This document shows, in pieces, positions 46,556 through 57,535 of a stretch of DNA of 64,000 bases (the stretch's first letter is position 1; each line of letters begins with the position of its first letter). The translations under genes were made by a program, and so were the position numbers. Below the pieces are notes generated by a model, which made no database searches, was not told the DNA's origin, and saw only the letters and a list, made by a program, of their open reading frames with translations. Source of the DNA: Gyromitra esculenta (Eukaryota; Ascomycota; Pezizomycetes; Pezizales; Discinaceae). The stretch is from the NCBI GenBank assembly GCA_038503075.1, contig JBCAML010000006.1, positions 558,001 through 622,000 on the forward strand, in the 5' to 3' direction.

Positions 46556-48853
46556 TTACATGCTGATCCGTCTAGCAACTCTGTTCAGCTCCTTATCGTT
46601 ATCTGCCTCCCTAACTGCCATCCTCATGGCCTCCTCCTTCGCCAGTTTGCCTTTCTTTTCAACTTCCTCGTGGCTCGGTGGCAGTCTCTCGTTTTGCAGA
46701 TCAACCTTCCTCGCCTCCTCGAAGGAAGTAATGGCCTCCTTAATTCCCTCTGCTCCGAGCATGAGCATCCCTGCGGGTAGCCTGCCACCCGTGGCCGTCT
46801 TAAGTTCCGTAACGCGTTCCGACTCTTCCCGGAGAACCTGGAAAACACGCGAGAGACGACCGATTGCGAGAATTTTGTTTTTGATCGCACGGCGCTTGGC
46901 GTCGGGGCTGTTGGGATCGAGATCAATCTCGAGTTGTGGCGAAAGAGCTTCAGAAGCAGCAGAGGGAGAGAAGGCATCGTCTTCCAGTTCTTCTTTAGAG
47001 CAAGTGTTGAGAATAGCGATGAGCATATCGGTGACTGGATAGCTGTTAGTTGGGTAGGTAAATAATGCAAGTACATAATAGGCACAAACTCTTCTCCCCG
47101 ACGAACGGAAGTGACCAAGTAAACACATCCATAAAATTAGGTAACCAGTAAGGGTGGGGTGTACAATCTATCGCGATTGAGTTAGTGTCATTAACCTCTT
47201 GAGAATTATTTCCCGGCATTTGCCCGAAGAAAACTTACTAAATTGCCTAATGTTCATGACATTATTTTCATACTTTAGCACCGCCGCTTTGTTATTGTAC
47301 ACGTCCAAATAATTCGGCGCCGAAAAGATAGTCATTACGCTCGGGAACCCAGTTGTTTTTGTCTTCCTATACATCCTGTAACCAGCATCCTGTGCTTCAT
47401 GGGCACGAATAACGGAAAGCAAGTTGTTTTTCTCTAGAAAAGAGCAGGCGGCTGGGTACGAGAAGAAGTAAGAACAGCCACGGACATTGTTGTGAATAAA
47501 GAAATCAGAGGTTTTCTCTTGACCAAATTCTTCGAGTGGATCCGCCCAGAGAATATCACACATCAGCCCATGGGTGGGGGGTTCGCGGAAGCGATCGATC
47601 TAAATGATTTCTTAATATCGGTGGTTCTTGCGAGTAAGCGAAGGGTAGCATACACTTCGGAGGTCATCGAGAGTTTGCAACTCAGGACTCAAGCCACCAT
47701 GGATACACAGGAATTGCTTGTTCATGACAGCAGCCAAAGGCAAAGCGCAGAAACTGTCCATACAAGCCTCGTATACACGTTCGGAATATTTGTGCTTGCC
47801 TAAAATCTTTCCGTAAGCCACGATCTTGAAATTCGCCACAGTTTTGGAGGAGATCAGCCTCTCCCCGGAAAGCTCCAGAACCCACATTCCAATTTGAACG
47901 TAAAGTAATCGGTCAAATGCCTGCATTCATGGTTTCCTCTCAGGAGCCAGAGAGTGTTCGGGTAATGAATCTTCAATGACCAAAGATACAAAACACACTG
48001 CAGCTACCAGTCAGCACGCCATGCCACCAATCTCGTATTTCGTCACGAAATTCTAAAGGGAACCGGATTCTATCTCTGTACCTCAATGCTAAAATACCCT
48101 CTGTCTACATAATCTCCCAAAAACAAATATCTTGTCTCCTCGGGGTTGCCGCCAACCTCAAACAACTTCATCAAGTCGTAATACTGACCATGGACGTCAC
48201 CACACACGGTGATGGGAGCGTCCATCTCAAGGAGATTGGGTTCCGTCTTGAGAACCTCAGTGCATCGGGCAAGGATGAAAAGAGCTTGTTCTTCGGTAAG
48301 ACGGCCTTCGCGGTAGAAATGTTGTTTGAGGAAAGCAAGATTAGGTTTTGTTGGGTCATCGGGGTCATAGAATTGGTCATCACGGGGCTTGTGGAATGCA
48401 GGTGCTTGCACTTCTAGATGAAGGATGAAGGGACAGTGTTAGCAGTGTATCGTGAAGATGCTTAATGATGAGAGGGAAACTATGGAGGCCTGGCAGTTGG
48501 GGGAGGCGGATGATGGATCCAAAGGCAAAAAAGTTGGACAGCGGGATAGCTGTAAGCTCAGATCGATGGACTATATCATAAAGATTTGCCAAACGAGAGT
48601 AGGATAGATACATGGACCTCTCCCGATAGATTCCACGATGATGCACCCTCTAACACTAGCACGCAGTATACCTAAAGCTTAACGACATACCTTTACAAAC
48701 TCTCTCCAAGGTCGACACCTGTTTTCCATCTTCCATCATATGCAACGTGAAATCGATCTCTGGTGGCGGGCCCTTCTCGTTCACAGCACGTATCGCATTT
48801 TCAAGTCTCTGGTTAGTGTCTATGACCATTCCGCCATCATCGTTGTCGGCCAT
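46556..48853 (-). CDS. CNA1: Calcineurin catalytic subunit A (protein phosphatase 2B)
   Basis: Ca2+/calmodulin-activated Ser/Thr phosphatase that dephosphorylates CRZ1-type factors. Model: complement(46556..47034, 47090..47167, 47239..47599, 47654..47799, 47886..47997, 48082..48413, 48691..48853), 556 aa. Metal and catalytic motifs are all present: GDVHGQ (about 126), GDYVDRG (about 154), RGNHE (about 185), [14 protein letters not shown] and SAPNYLD. The calcineurin B-binding helix is [16 protein letters not shown]. The calmodulin site is [20 protein letters not shown], and the autoinhibitory segment is [19 protein letters not shown]. The start MADNDDGG is the only ATG in exon 1. The stop TAA overlaps a GTAAGT donor, so a spliced longer C-terminus is possible. 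Intron 1 is the longest at 277 nt. Confidence 0.96.
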
Positions 48854-49872
48854 TGTTGCTGGATTTATTTTGTGTGGAATACGGGGAAGGGGTGAAAAAA
48901 TGGTTGTTGCTAAGGCACGGGCTAAACAGAATTCTCAAGAACTATCGTGGGGGATTCTGCGTGGGCTTAGCAAGCGAGCGAGCTGGTCGGGGGGGGGGGG
49001 GGAATGAGACGTAGTGGTGGCGGAACGGGGAAGGACGGGGGTGTTGTTGGTTGGCTCCTCCCGTTTGTTTGTGAATGAGAGACGGAGAGGGGAGGGGTGG
49101 TGGGATGAGCGGGGTTATAGATATGTAACCTATGCAATGGGAGTTCTTTTTCTTCTTTCTCTCTACCTCCTTTGCTTTGAAGCAGATGTAGGGAAGGGAG
49201 ATAGATAGGAGGGAGGAGAAAGCCAAGGGTAAGCTCTCTCGCTCTGCGGTCGTCTTCAACAACAACGACAGGCGGGGTAGTTGCAATACATGTATGTTGT
49301 GTTCCGGGGTGTTGTTGTTGACTGACTGACTGACTGACTGGGGATCTGGTAAGGGCAGATTGTGGACTCGGCACGGAAAAAAGCACAGAGATGGCGATTT
49401 TGCAAGTGCTCAGTACGCATACCAATGAAGAAGCTCCTCCAGCCTCCAGGGGTGCAAGAAGCGAACAGCAGTAACAAGAGGCACTTTGCCTGGGCTATGA
49501 CTTCTATTCTCTTATTAGTCCCCAACATGGTCAGAGCTCGTGGCAAAGGGTCTTCCTGCAGCGAGCTCAAGACCGTTTCAGGGAACAAGGCACGGGCACT
49601 ATGCCCTGCGCAACCGAGCAGAGCAGTCAAGCAGAGCCACCTCCAGCTCGAGAACAAATGTGCCGGCTGCCAGCTCCCCGCACGACGCGAAAGTTCTTGC
49701 GAACTGCACTTTGTCTGTAATACAGAGCACACACCAACAAGGAGGGTGCGTATGACCCAGAACATCTAGCCGCCTAGAATACATGTAGGGCTGAGAGTTT
49801 CACAGAGGCATGATTACCCTCCTCCCCAGATGTAAGTAATGGTAGGAAACCTGGATGATTGAACAGTAATCA
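48854..49872. other. Calcineurin promoter region and GC-rich spacer
   Basis: Contains the calcineurin 5' flank with a G-run at 48990-49002 and a GACT tetranucleotide tract at 49319-49340. Opposed frames at 49256-49769 are both long because the segment is GC-rich. Neither shows a domain, so I call no gene. Confidence 0.55.
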
Positions 49873-50450
49873 CTATTCACCGGGGACAGATGCGGATATG
49901 TCCAGCAATTGTTTTTCCCATTCTTTGGGCTGGGACAAAAATCCCGGATTTGGCCGAACTGAAGGTCTCTTCTGTTCAGCAAACCCCACTGCTTCCTCCA
50001 TGGCCCAGCTATTCCGGTTTATGAGCCAAGCAATCACGATGCTGGCACTCCTGCTGACTCCCTGCATGCAATGCACCAACAAGACGTGCCTTGTACTTCA
50101 AGAACACCTCCATCCAAGCAATCAATCATTGAGGGTAAAACCGCCAGGAGGTTTTCTGTTCTCATGTCTAGCAGTGACACACGTCCGTGAACGTATTCCA
50201 GGAATTGTGACAACAACCCCTTCTGCAAGACATGGGTTGTCGAGTTCTCAACGAAGACTTGGTCCATGCCTCTACATACATAGTATGGGGTTCGCATCGA
50301 GCAAAAGCTGAGGCCCCAAATTTAACATTCTCAAGCTCCATTAAAGTCCAGACCTCAAGCGTCACGTGCCTCGCCTCCGGCTTGAGGCTCTTGGCGCTGA
50401 ACAGGGTAACAACAGCCGGCGTCATAACTCCCGCCAACCCTGAGCCCTAC
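49873..50450 (-). pseudogene. Frameshifted dual-specificity phosphatase gene
   Basis: The C-terminal half is a clear DSP: VHCMQGVSRSASIVIAWLIN contains the HCx5RS catalytic loop, and RPSVRPNPGFLSQPKEWE ends the domain before a stop at 49873. Upstream, RVSLLDMRTENLLAVLP (with the general-acid Asp) and STTHVL are in a different frame. LGPQLLLDANPI, similar to the first strand of DSPs, is in a third. The change just before the catalytic loop cannot be an intron, because the intervening bases encode the loop approach (FLKYKAR in yet another frame). So at least two indels are needed. It could also be a sequencing-error-broken live gene. No Yvh1-type zinc ribbon follows. Confidence 0.65.
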
Positions 50451-50550
50451 TGCTTTGCCTGCGCGCTCCCAGAAGCCGAATCGCATTCACCCTCTCCCGT
50501 GTTCATCGCACTCGCTCTCTTTCGGTAGTGACGCCTCCTATTACGGATCT

Positions 50551-51375
50551 ATGTCGTCGGGCTTGAGCACGCCATCTGAAGGGCCAGATCCATCTGGCCT
50601 CAATCCCAAGTCACCAGCTCCCGATTCCCCTAAGCACGTCGCAGCTAACGACATAGCCATTCCCGGCGATAAGACCGATCTCGAGCATAAAGAGGACTCG
50701 GGGCGTGAATCGCGAGGAGAGCGAGAAAGTAGTCCAGAAGAAGGCGAGGAAGACGAAGACTACGAGGACGAACAGGAAGAAGGCGAAGAGCCAGAATCAG
50801 AAAATGGAGAACAACCACCATTGCCTCCCGAAGCACCACCGGGCAGCGACGGTACCGACGATGGATGGCAGCCCGTCTGGGACGACACATATCAAGCATA
50901 CTACTTTTACAACTCCCTCACTAATCAAACCACTTGGACGAACCCGCGCGTCCCTACAGCCGAGCCTACACTTATTGGCGACCCTCCACTCCCCTTAGAA
51001 GATGAGCCAGATCCAAACCTAACATACAATCCCGCCATCCACGGCGACTACGACCCCTCGGCCCCATACGCGCAACAGCCCGCCGCAGTGGTACCAGGAG
51101 ATGAATATATCGCGCGTGGAGCCTTCAATCGCTTCACGGGGAAATTCCAGCCTGCTACTTCGCGGCGCGTACCGGAGACGTATAACGACGAGAACAAAAC
51201 ACGGCGACAAATGGAGTTTTACTTTGATGTTGATGCGGCGGCGAGTACGCACGATGGCAGAAGCTTAAAGGCGGAACGGCAGACAAGGAAGCTGTCCAGG
51301 AAAGAGGTGAAACAATTCCAGGAGAAGCGAAAGGCGAGGAAGGAGGAGAAACGAAAAGCATGGCTAAGGGATTGA
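50551..51375 (+). CDS. WW-domain protein with acidic N-terminus
   Basis: 274-aa single-exon protein; the role is unknown, with WW domains usually binding Pro-rich ligands in splicing or transcription factors. Residues 1-100 are acidic and Ser/Pro-rich (EEGEEDEDYEDEQEEGEE). The WW domain (about 112-142) reads DDGWQPVWDDTYQAYYFYNS and then QTTWTNPR, with both Trp residues and the central aromatic patch intact. Beyond it come NPAIHGDYDPSAPYAQ and FNRFTGKFQ, segments that accompany this WW type in other ascomycetes. A Lys/Arg/Glu-rich helical tail follows. The first in-frame ATG is at 50551. It lies head to head with the broken phosphatase gene. Confidence 0.85.
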   Translation: MSSGLSTPSEGPDPSGLNPKSPAPDSPKHVAANDIAIPGDKTDLEHKEDSGRESRGERESSPEEGEEDEDYEDEQEEGEEPESENGEQPPLPPEAPPGSDGTDDGWQPVWDDTYQAYYFYNSLTNQTTWTNPRVPTAEPTLIGDPPLPLEDEPDPNLTYNPAIHGDYDPSAPYAQQPAAVVPGDEYIARGAFNRFTGKFQPATSRRVPETYNDENKTRRQMEFYFDVDAAASTHDGRSLKAERQTRKLSRKEVKQFQEKRKARKEEKRKAWLRD

Positions 51376-52169
51376 TTTTATTGGTCAATTCCAGTGAGTG
51401 ACACATAGACAAAGGCTGTTTTTCAAAGTGGAGAAATGTGTAGTATCCGGATGTTTGGTTGGGTTGGCGTTTTTTATATATCTTTTTTTTTAACTCTTTT
51501 TTTGTGCAGGATACGAAGGGGGCGCGTTCTAGTAATTCATTTCCCCCCCTCTACTTTTTTTCATTTCTCAAACCTTGTTTCTTGCTCCTAATCATATTGA
51601 TTTCGGTTGATTACCTGTAAATTGTGTGTTGCACGTGTCAATAAGCAAGTTTGGTCTTACAGGGTCGAGTGGTAGGAAAAAGGAAAGAGGAAAGAAAAGG
51701 AAAGGTTGAGGGTTGCGTCTACTCCAATTGCTATCAACTATATTATAGAATAGCGAGACATCGTTGGTATGCACTCTAGAAACAGAATGTAGGCGATTAG
51801 TGCTGTACCTGGTTCCGCTGATAGAAACGTTTCACAGGTCGTTTCAGCTGGTGTTTGGCGCAGAGCGCGGTAAGAGCGGCTAGGAATAAAACTCACTTAA
51901 TGCTGACGGGATGTGCTTCTTACTCCCATTCGATCACTCTTATCCCTGATCTTCGTAGCCTTGAGCTTGCAGGCTATAATAAATACATGTAATTGCATTT
52001 TCAATCCTCAAACTACATGTAAATGTCATAGAACACACGGTGCGCAGTATGATGCCATAAACCAGGACCCCGGTTACCCGCCTCTCCTGAGCCTTGCCGA
52101 TTCAGCACCGAAAATTTTGTTTCCACCTCTTACCCCACCAACCCCGCCAAAAACACCCAGTTACCACTA
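51376..52169. other. Intergenic spacer between WW gene and YAR1
   Basis: T-rich 3' flank of the WW gene, then the YAR1 5' flank with two TACATGTA octamers (51984 and 52014) about 150 bp before the ATG. No gene is seen. Confidence 0.55.
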
Positions 52170-52936
52170 ATGGCAGACCTAAAAATACTCCCACTCTCCG
52201 AAGAGAGCACAGACGACATCCTCTATTTTTCTCGTGCCGGAGAAACCGATGATCTCGTGTCGACTTTGAAATCAATTGTTGCAGACACTGCAACGCCGTT
52301 CTCGTCGGAAGCGGAGGTGCTGTTCGCTGCGAGAGATGAGTATTCGGGGAATAACGCAGTGCATATGGCGGCAGGAAACGGCCACTTTGGTATATCATCA
52401 TCATTTCTTCTTTTCCCCTATATTCTTCTCTAGGCCCCCCTGTGGCTTGTGGGTGGGTGGGTTGGGTGGCTCTGTAGCTTACAGTGTCTTCCTTGAATAA
52501 AATAAAAATAGAAACAATAAAGCACATTCTCTCCTTCCTTCCCAAACCCTCCTCGAACACAGCACCCCCACACCCTGTGATCGCGCACAAAAATGCATCC
52601 GGAAACACACCATTACACTGGGCTACGCTGAATGGGCATGTAAAGATTGTGGAGGTACTGGTGTTGACAGCAAACGCGGACCCAACAGTGACTAATGATG
52701 CGGGGCATGATCCTGTATATGAGGCTGAGCTGAACGAAAAGATGGACGTTGTGGAGTGGATCCTAGGAAACTGTGGCGGTGTTGAGGAAGGCATCGGTGC
52801 CAAAGAAGGGGAAAATGCAGAGGAAGCAAATGGGACAGAAGCAGGAGAGAAACCAAATGGGGAAAATAGCGTTCAGGAGGGGATGGAGAAACTGGATCTA
52901 TACAAGGGGGATAGCAAAAACGATATAGGGCCATGA
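52170..52936 (+). CDS. YAR1: Ankyrin-repeat protein YAR1 (uS3 chaperone)
   Basis: YAR1 is the dedicated chaperone of ribosomal protein uS3 (Rps3) in 40S assembly. Model: join(52170..52389, 52512..52936), 214 aa. It starts with the family pattern of a short polar lead, then DDILYFSRAGETDDLVSTL. Ankyrin repeats follow: GNNAVHMAAGNGHFETIKHI (across the 122-nt intron), GNTPLHWATLNGHVKIVEVL and GHDPVYEAELNEKMDVVEWI. The C-terminal tail is Glu/Gly/Asn-rich. The repeat number and size fit yeast Yar1 (200 aa). Confidence 0.92.
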
Positions 52937-53399
52937 CGAGGGGGATGGTGGAGAGAGGCGTTCTGTATGATATTTATGATCTGATGGGTTTGGGTTTGGG
53001 TTTGGGTTTAAAAGGCTTGTGAGGCATACTTGAGTTTCTAGCTGTGTATATAATTCGTTTGTGGGAAGGCGAGGGTATCTTTTCATCACAGAGTACCACT
53101 CGAGTAGCGGTACATGGTCAATTGTTAGACCATAAGCAATTGAGATTCTTGACAGAAAGTGATCCTGTTAAGTTTTCTAGTAGTGAGGCAATACTGTGGG
53201 GCTAGAGAACCTATTTCCAACAGCCAGGCGGACCGAGTGATTATGGATGATGGACCCAACCTGGCCAACCCAATCTGCCGGTAGCAATTTTCCGAGTACA
53301 GGGAAATGCCATGTGAGGGATTAATAAGTTACTCTGTAGATGAATTATATGAGTTCTCAAATCTATTCTGATAGTCTAATCACAAAGCCTAAAGTGGGG
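52937..53399. other. YAR1 3' flank
   Basis: Contains a four-fold GGGTTT run (annotated) and nothing else recognisable. Confidence 0.55.
52984..53009 (+). repeat. (GGGTTT)4 tract, G-quadruplex motif in YAR1 3' flank
   Basis: Four GGG runs are separated by exactly TTT, about 48 bp after the YAR1 stop and on the sense strand. This fits the canonical G3N3 quadruplex pattern and would be in the 3' UTR. It is not the fungal telomere repeat TTAGGG. Confidence 0.8.
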
Positions 53400-54418
53400 C
53401 ACGATATCCAAGTATTCTTGGTAGATCTACAATATCTCACCGCAAAGTTAAGGCGGGCGGGCGCTACATACGAGAAATACACAAGGATCACATGAACACG
53501 GCTTGATCTCGTTTTAAGAAACTCGAAGGCCTCTGCGAAGAGTTCTCTCCAAAGCAGAATGAGTATTCACAAGGAAACCTTATAATCGAAGCAGCAAAGG
53601 AATTTATTCTGTTGCCATCCAAGGAACGGAATTCGAAGTTCCTTGATCGCCTACTAACATTTGACGGCGAGAGTGCATCGAGAAAACTATTCCTGAGGCT
53701 TCAGGAGTTGAGCTGCTACTGGAAGTACTCCTAGTATCTAGCTATAGTGAGATGTACGCGATTGAAATACCCTCCAGTACTCTTCTACAGAGTCGAGTTC
53801 TATGCAATTCCTAAGGTGCTTGCGGGGTCTTTGATATCGCCCTTTGGCGCACCCAATTTATTCGATTTTCTCACATCACCCTTGATATCGCGGTCCGCTG
53901 GCAGCACGGCCCCCGGACCACCAAGCTATTCTGACGCCGAAGTAGTAAATATAAGACAATGGAACTCCTCAGAATATTCTAAGAAAAATATCCAGCTTGG
54001 GAAACTTCAAAAGAAGCATTTATATGTTCATGCGGAAATTGCACTCATCTACTTTTATAGAGCCAATCCGTATTCCAAACCCGCTCGTGAAACTGGACGT
54101 AGCAAGTAGGCATGTTTTTTGTGCGATAAATTCATCAAGAACTATGAGTATTTCCAAATTCAAGCGACTCACGGGGAGGTCTACGCCAGATAGGGGCACT
54201 CAAGGCTGGAAGGAGCAAAGAACGCTGGCGGCCCTTCGTCGAGGGATTTACAGGAGGTGGATCAGAAAACTCTGCGGGATGTCGAAAAGGCAGCGAGGTC
54301 CGAGTTCGACGCCCCACGTGATAAGCAACGAAGGAATTTCAACCCATCCGACGCATGTTCTGATGTAGATCCTGATCCTGATTCCTCGCCAGAGTCGGTG
54401 CACCTGCCTTTCAGGTGA
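53400..54418 (+). pseudogene. Stop-riddled nucleic-acid-deaminase-like gene (OTT_1508 type)
   Basis: One plus-strand frame reads like protein for about 1 kb but contains four in-frame stops: TGA at 53504, TAG at 53732, TAG at 54107 and TAG at 54191. Readable parts are FKKLEGLCEEFSPKQNEYSQ, FILLPSKERNSKFLDRLL, YVHAEIALIYFY and, after the third stop, ACFLCDKFIKNYEYFQIQAT followed by HGEVYAR. The HAE plus CxxC pair with a following THG matches the zinc-binding core of the fungal deaminase-like domain related to Pfam OTT_1508_deam. The last stop sits where the family has Trp (TGG to TAG). All four stops can arise by C:G to T:A change, so point mutation or RIP is likely. Family naming is from memory. 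Confidence 0.65.
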
Positions 54419-56387
54419 AGAGCCGGTGGGATATGTGATCATCTGGAAGAGTGCGATTCTGATTCATCGTCAGGCCCGGGATGCAGGCTTGTGCATAGTC
54501 ATAATCACGCAAGAGTAGTTAGGTGAAGTCAAGAGCAGGATTGTGGTGATGGATGGGTTGACGAGGGCCTTGGGCACGCAGAGAGGAAGGGTGGAAGGCT
54601 TGGAAGGTACAAGACATTCCGCGAGCATTAGAAAGAGTACTGGACTTCGCGCTCGTTGGATATATCTTTTGTGTATAGTATTAATTGAGTGATTGTGTTT
54701 GTTTTCTATGTTTGCTTTTGTACGGAAGATCCTAAGCTAGATTTCGCACTTCATAGATTTATTGTATACTTTATCGACATAGATTCACTACATGTAATTA
54801 CCTCTGACCGTGAGCATATCAATTTAAAATGCTGACTATGTGCTATAAACTTAAATTGATGGCTAACTAACGCTCACGACTTGTAGCATTTCTTATGTAC
54901 GTATACGCGCATCTAGTCGATTACTTTTCTATACAGTGCGAGCTTGCTGCTGCTGGGTTAGAGCCGACTTATAACGATCCGTGAAATACGTTCCTCTTTG
55001 ATATTCGTTTCTAAATGTAGCTGTTGAAATACTTCAATCAGATCCATATTACACGGACAGTATTTCCAGATACAAATACTGAGGATGCATGGGGGAATAC
55101 GTAATAACGTAGATTCGCGCAGGTTTAGATTTCAAAGGCTTGCTTACGTCTCCATGGAGTTTATCTATCCGCTACACTGACTACGCCCCGGAAACCTTCC
55201 CATCCCTTTTCTACGAACTACGACAATTGATGCAATGCTCAACATTCTGAATTACGATCTGCTACCCATGCAGCCATTTGGCATTCCTCCGTCCCGTCGT
55301 TTCCACGGCGGTCGTATGCCAAAGTCGCATAGCCCAGATGAAGCTTTTCAGCAGATGCTCAATGAGTATCTTATTTACATCTTGCCTCCAACATAGCTCA
55401 CATGGCGGCTCGCAGGACCCATCCCGAACCACCCGAACCACTATAATACGTACCTCGAGTCGAGACGTCTCTTGTAGATCCTCTATCTTGTGGGTCGCAC
55501 TATTAGCTTTTTCCCTGTCATCGCTCTCGGAGATACATGTACGCACCATATCCTGAGGGTTGAACGTGTCGAATGAAATAATGAGTAAACAAATAATAAT
55601 AATTCTGCGAGACATCAAATATCACTCGAATCACTCGAATCAAACTTTTAGATATATCAGGTGTGCCAGTACGCACTAGCGCATGCTACTACATTATAAA
55701 TATAGGGCCCCTGCTGCGATTAGTGTTTTGGGCCTTAAGTCTGGATCATTCCGCGGGTACTCAGGCTACGCAGGAATCGTCCTGGATGGTTGAGTATATG
55801 ATTAAGCTTACAATTTGACTGGATAGACTTGATTCACTCGAACTAATTTCAAAAATATTAAAAGATAAAACACCATACAAGCCTAGTTTACGAGGCTATA
55901 AGAAACCACAAACAGGCTAAAGGAGCTTCGTAGATTAGTAATTGGTATCTCTTAGGCTATTTTACACCCCCAGAATCGCAATAACGCTTGCAATAATCAT
56001 ATATAATCAGCTTATACCCGTTCCCGCAGACCCATGATTTGTATAAAAAAACCATCATAATACTCAAAATTCATTCCCAGTCCCAAAACTTTTTATTTCA
56101 TAATCCCAAAAAAAAAAAACCGGAAAGAAAAAAGGTCAAACCAGCCGAACCAAGACAAAAAGACAAACAGTAAAAAAGCACCCTCCATCAATCAATCAAA
56201 TAAGTCTTCGGTCTATACCAAAACGAAGTCTTTACCTTAAACCACCTCTGTGTATACCAAAATGTATATCCCTGTATCGTGACTTATTTTTAAACCCCGA
56301 TCCCAAGAGCAAACCAATAAATATACTCATACAAGCGTCCCCCCTATCCCAACTCCATGTCTCGCCCCGCCATAGTTTGGTCGTTCC
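54419..56387. other. AT-rich intergenic region of 2 kb
   Basis: No supported gene. A 118-codon minus-strand open frame (55262-55618) starts with a hydrophobic stretch but overlaps an equally long plus-strand frame and has no domain. Two TACATGTA octamers are at 54789 and 55533. Confidence 0.5.
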
Positions 56388-57535
56388 TTATTCCACGTGC
56401 ACTTCAATATCCTCCCCCTCCTCACTCTCACACTCCTCTTCCTCATCATCACACTCCTTCTCCAAATCCCTATACCAAAAAAACTGCGCAAAAATACCCA
56501 AATCCAACGCCAGAGTGCCCACGCTACCAAGCAACCAACTTGTATTTACAACAATATACCTCCACCACTCGCTCCGTCCCGCCTCCCCTTTATCATGGGG
56601 CACGTATGCGAGGATGCTCACCACATACGTCAAGTTCCCCAAGCATGCAAACAGGAAGAACAGCAAACTGATACCCTCACACGACTTGCGACGGTAGTTG
56701 AGGAGGATTTGCGGGACTCTACTAGCGAGATACAAGACCGCGCAAAGGTATCCGAAGAGTTGTCCAAGGACCGAGAAGGATATTTCGACTGGTGGCTCGT
56801 GGTCTTTGTGGTGGTGACGGTGGGGCTTGGGTTCAGTGAGGCACCAGCCGAGAACGCCGGCGGCGCAGACGGTTATTACTGAGAAGGTGTTGAAGAGGAT
56901 AGTTGAGAGGAGGCTAGACGGGCGGGAGGGGGGTAGGTCAATTTTGTCATGGTCGTGGAGGAGAGGTGTGGCGGGGGAAAGGTGGGAACCATCGACGGGG
57001 TGATCGGGTTCTAGGAGCGTGAGGGCGGCACGACGTTTGTAGTAGAGGCATTGGAGAAGGAGGATTATGTCTGCGAAGGTGTAATAAACAGCTAGGATTA
57101 CCTACGCGGAGGACATCAGTATAGGTGTAGGGTAATGGAGGAGAGAAGGGGGGAAGGCACCATAGTCGGTATGACACCTTGTAGGACTGCCCCAAGAACG
57201 TTAAAGACATCTCCAGCAAGCCAGGCGATCAAAAAAGCCAAAGAAAGTCCTTCAGCAGATCCTCGTTGGAACTACAGACACTTCCATCAGCGCTTCGCCT
57301 TCCTCGCAGTTTTTCCAACACACAATTGGTGGGATTAGCGATAACCAACATTTGTGATGATCTGCGGTGAGAAAACCACGACCCAGCAAGCAATGGATAC
57401 GGATCTATGCGTCACAGACCTCCGGTTAGCTGCCATCCTTGACCCTACAACCCAATTGAGTAAAGAGACGCACCCAGATATTCCGCTGACTGCTCGCGCA
57501 TCAATATTTAGGTTCTGCGATGGAGGGAAAAGCAT
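56388..57535 (-). CDS. PQ-loop vacuolar amino-acid transporter (YPQ1/RTC2/PQLC2-like)
   Basis: Seven-helix transporter family that exports cationic amino acids from vacuole or lysosome. Model: complement(56388..57101, 57161..57271, 57350..57404, 57474..57535), 313 aa. Splicing restores SGISGSVSIACWVVVFSPQI and ITNFQRGSAEGLSLAF, the first PQ-loop, then AWLAGDVFNVLGAVLQGVIP. The second PQ-loop is LASRVPQILLNYRRKSCEGI and then SLLFFLFACLGN. The two halves are separated by a polar, His-rich loop (PKPHRHHHKDHE). The C-terminus is highly acidic (DDEEEECESEEGED). Length and motif spacing match Ypq1-3. The introns (59-78 nt) are all needed to join the first repeat. Confidence 0.93.

Noticed and set aside
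49256..49769. Opposed long frames of 169 and 135 codons
   Set aside because: They overlap antisense to each other, one runs into the GACT microsatellite, and neither gives recognisable protein sequence.
52984..53009. GGGTTT run as an interstitial telomere
   Set aside because: The unit differs from the TTAGGG repeat of filamentous ascomycetes and the tract has only four units.
55262..55618. A 118-codon minus-strand frame with a hydrophobic start
   Set aside because: It overlaps a similar-length plus-strand frame, has no homology signal I recognise and sits in decayed AT-rich DNA.
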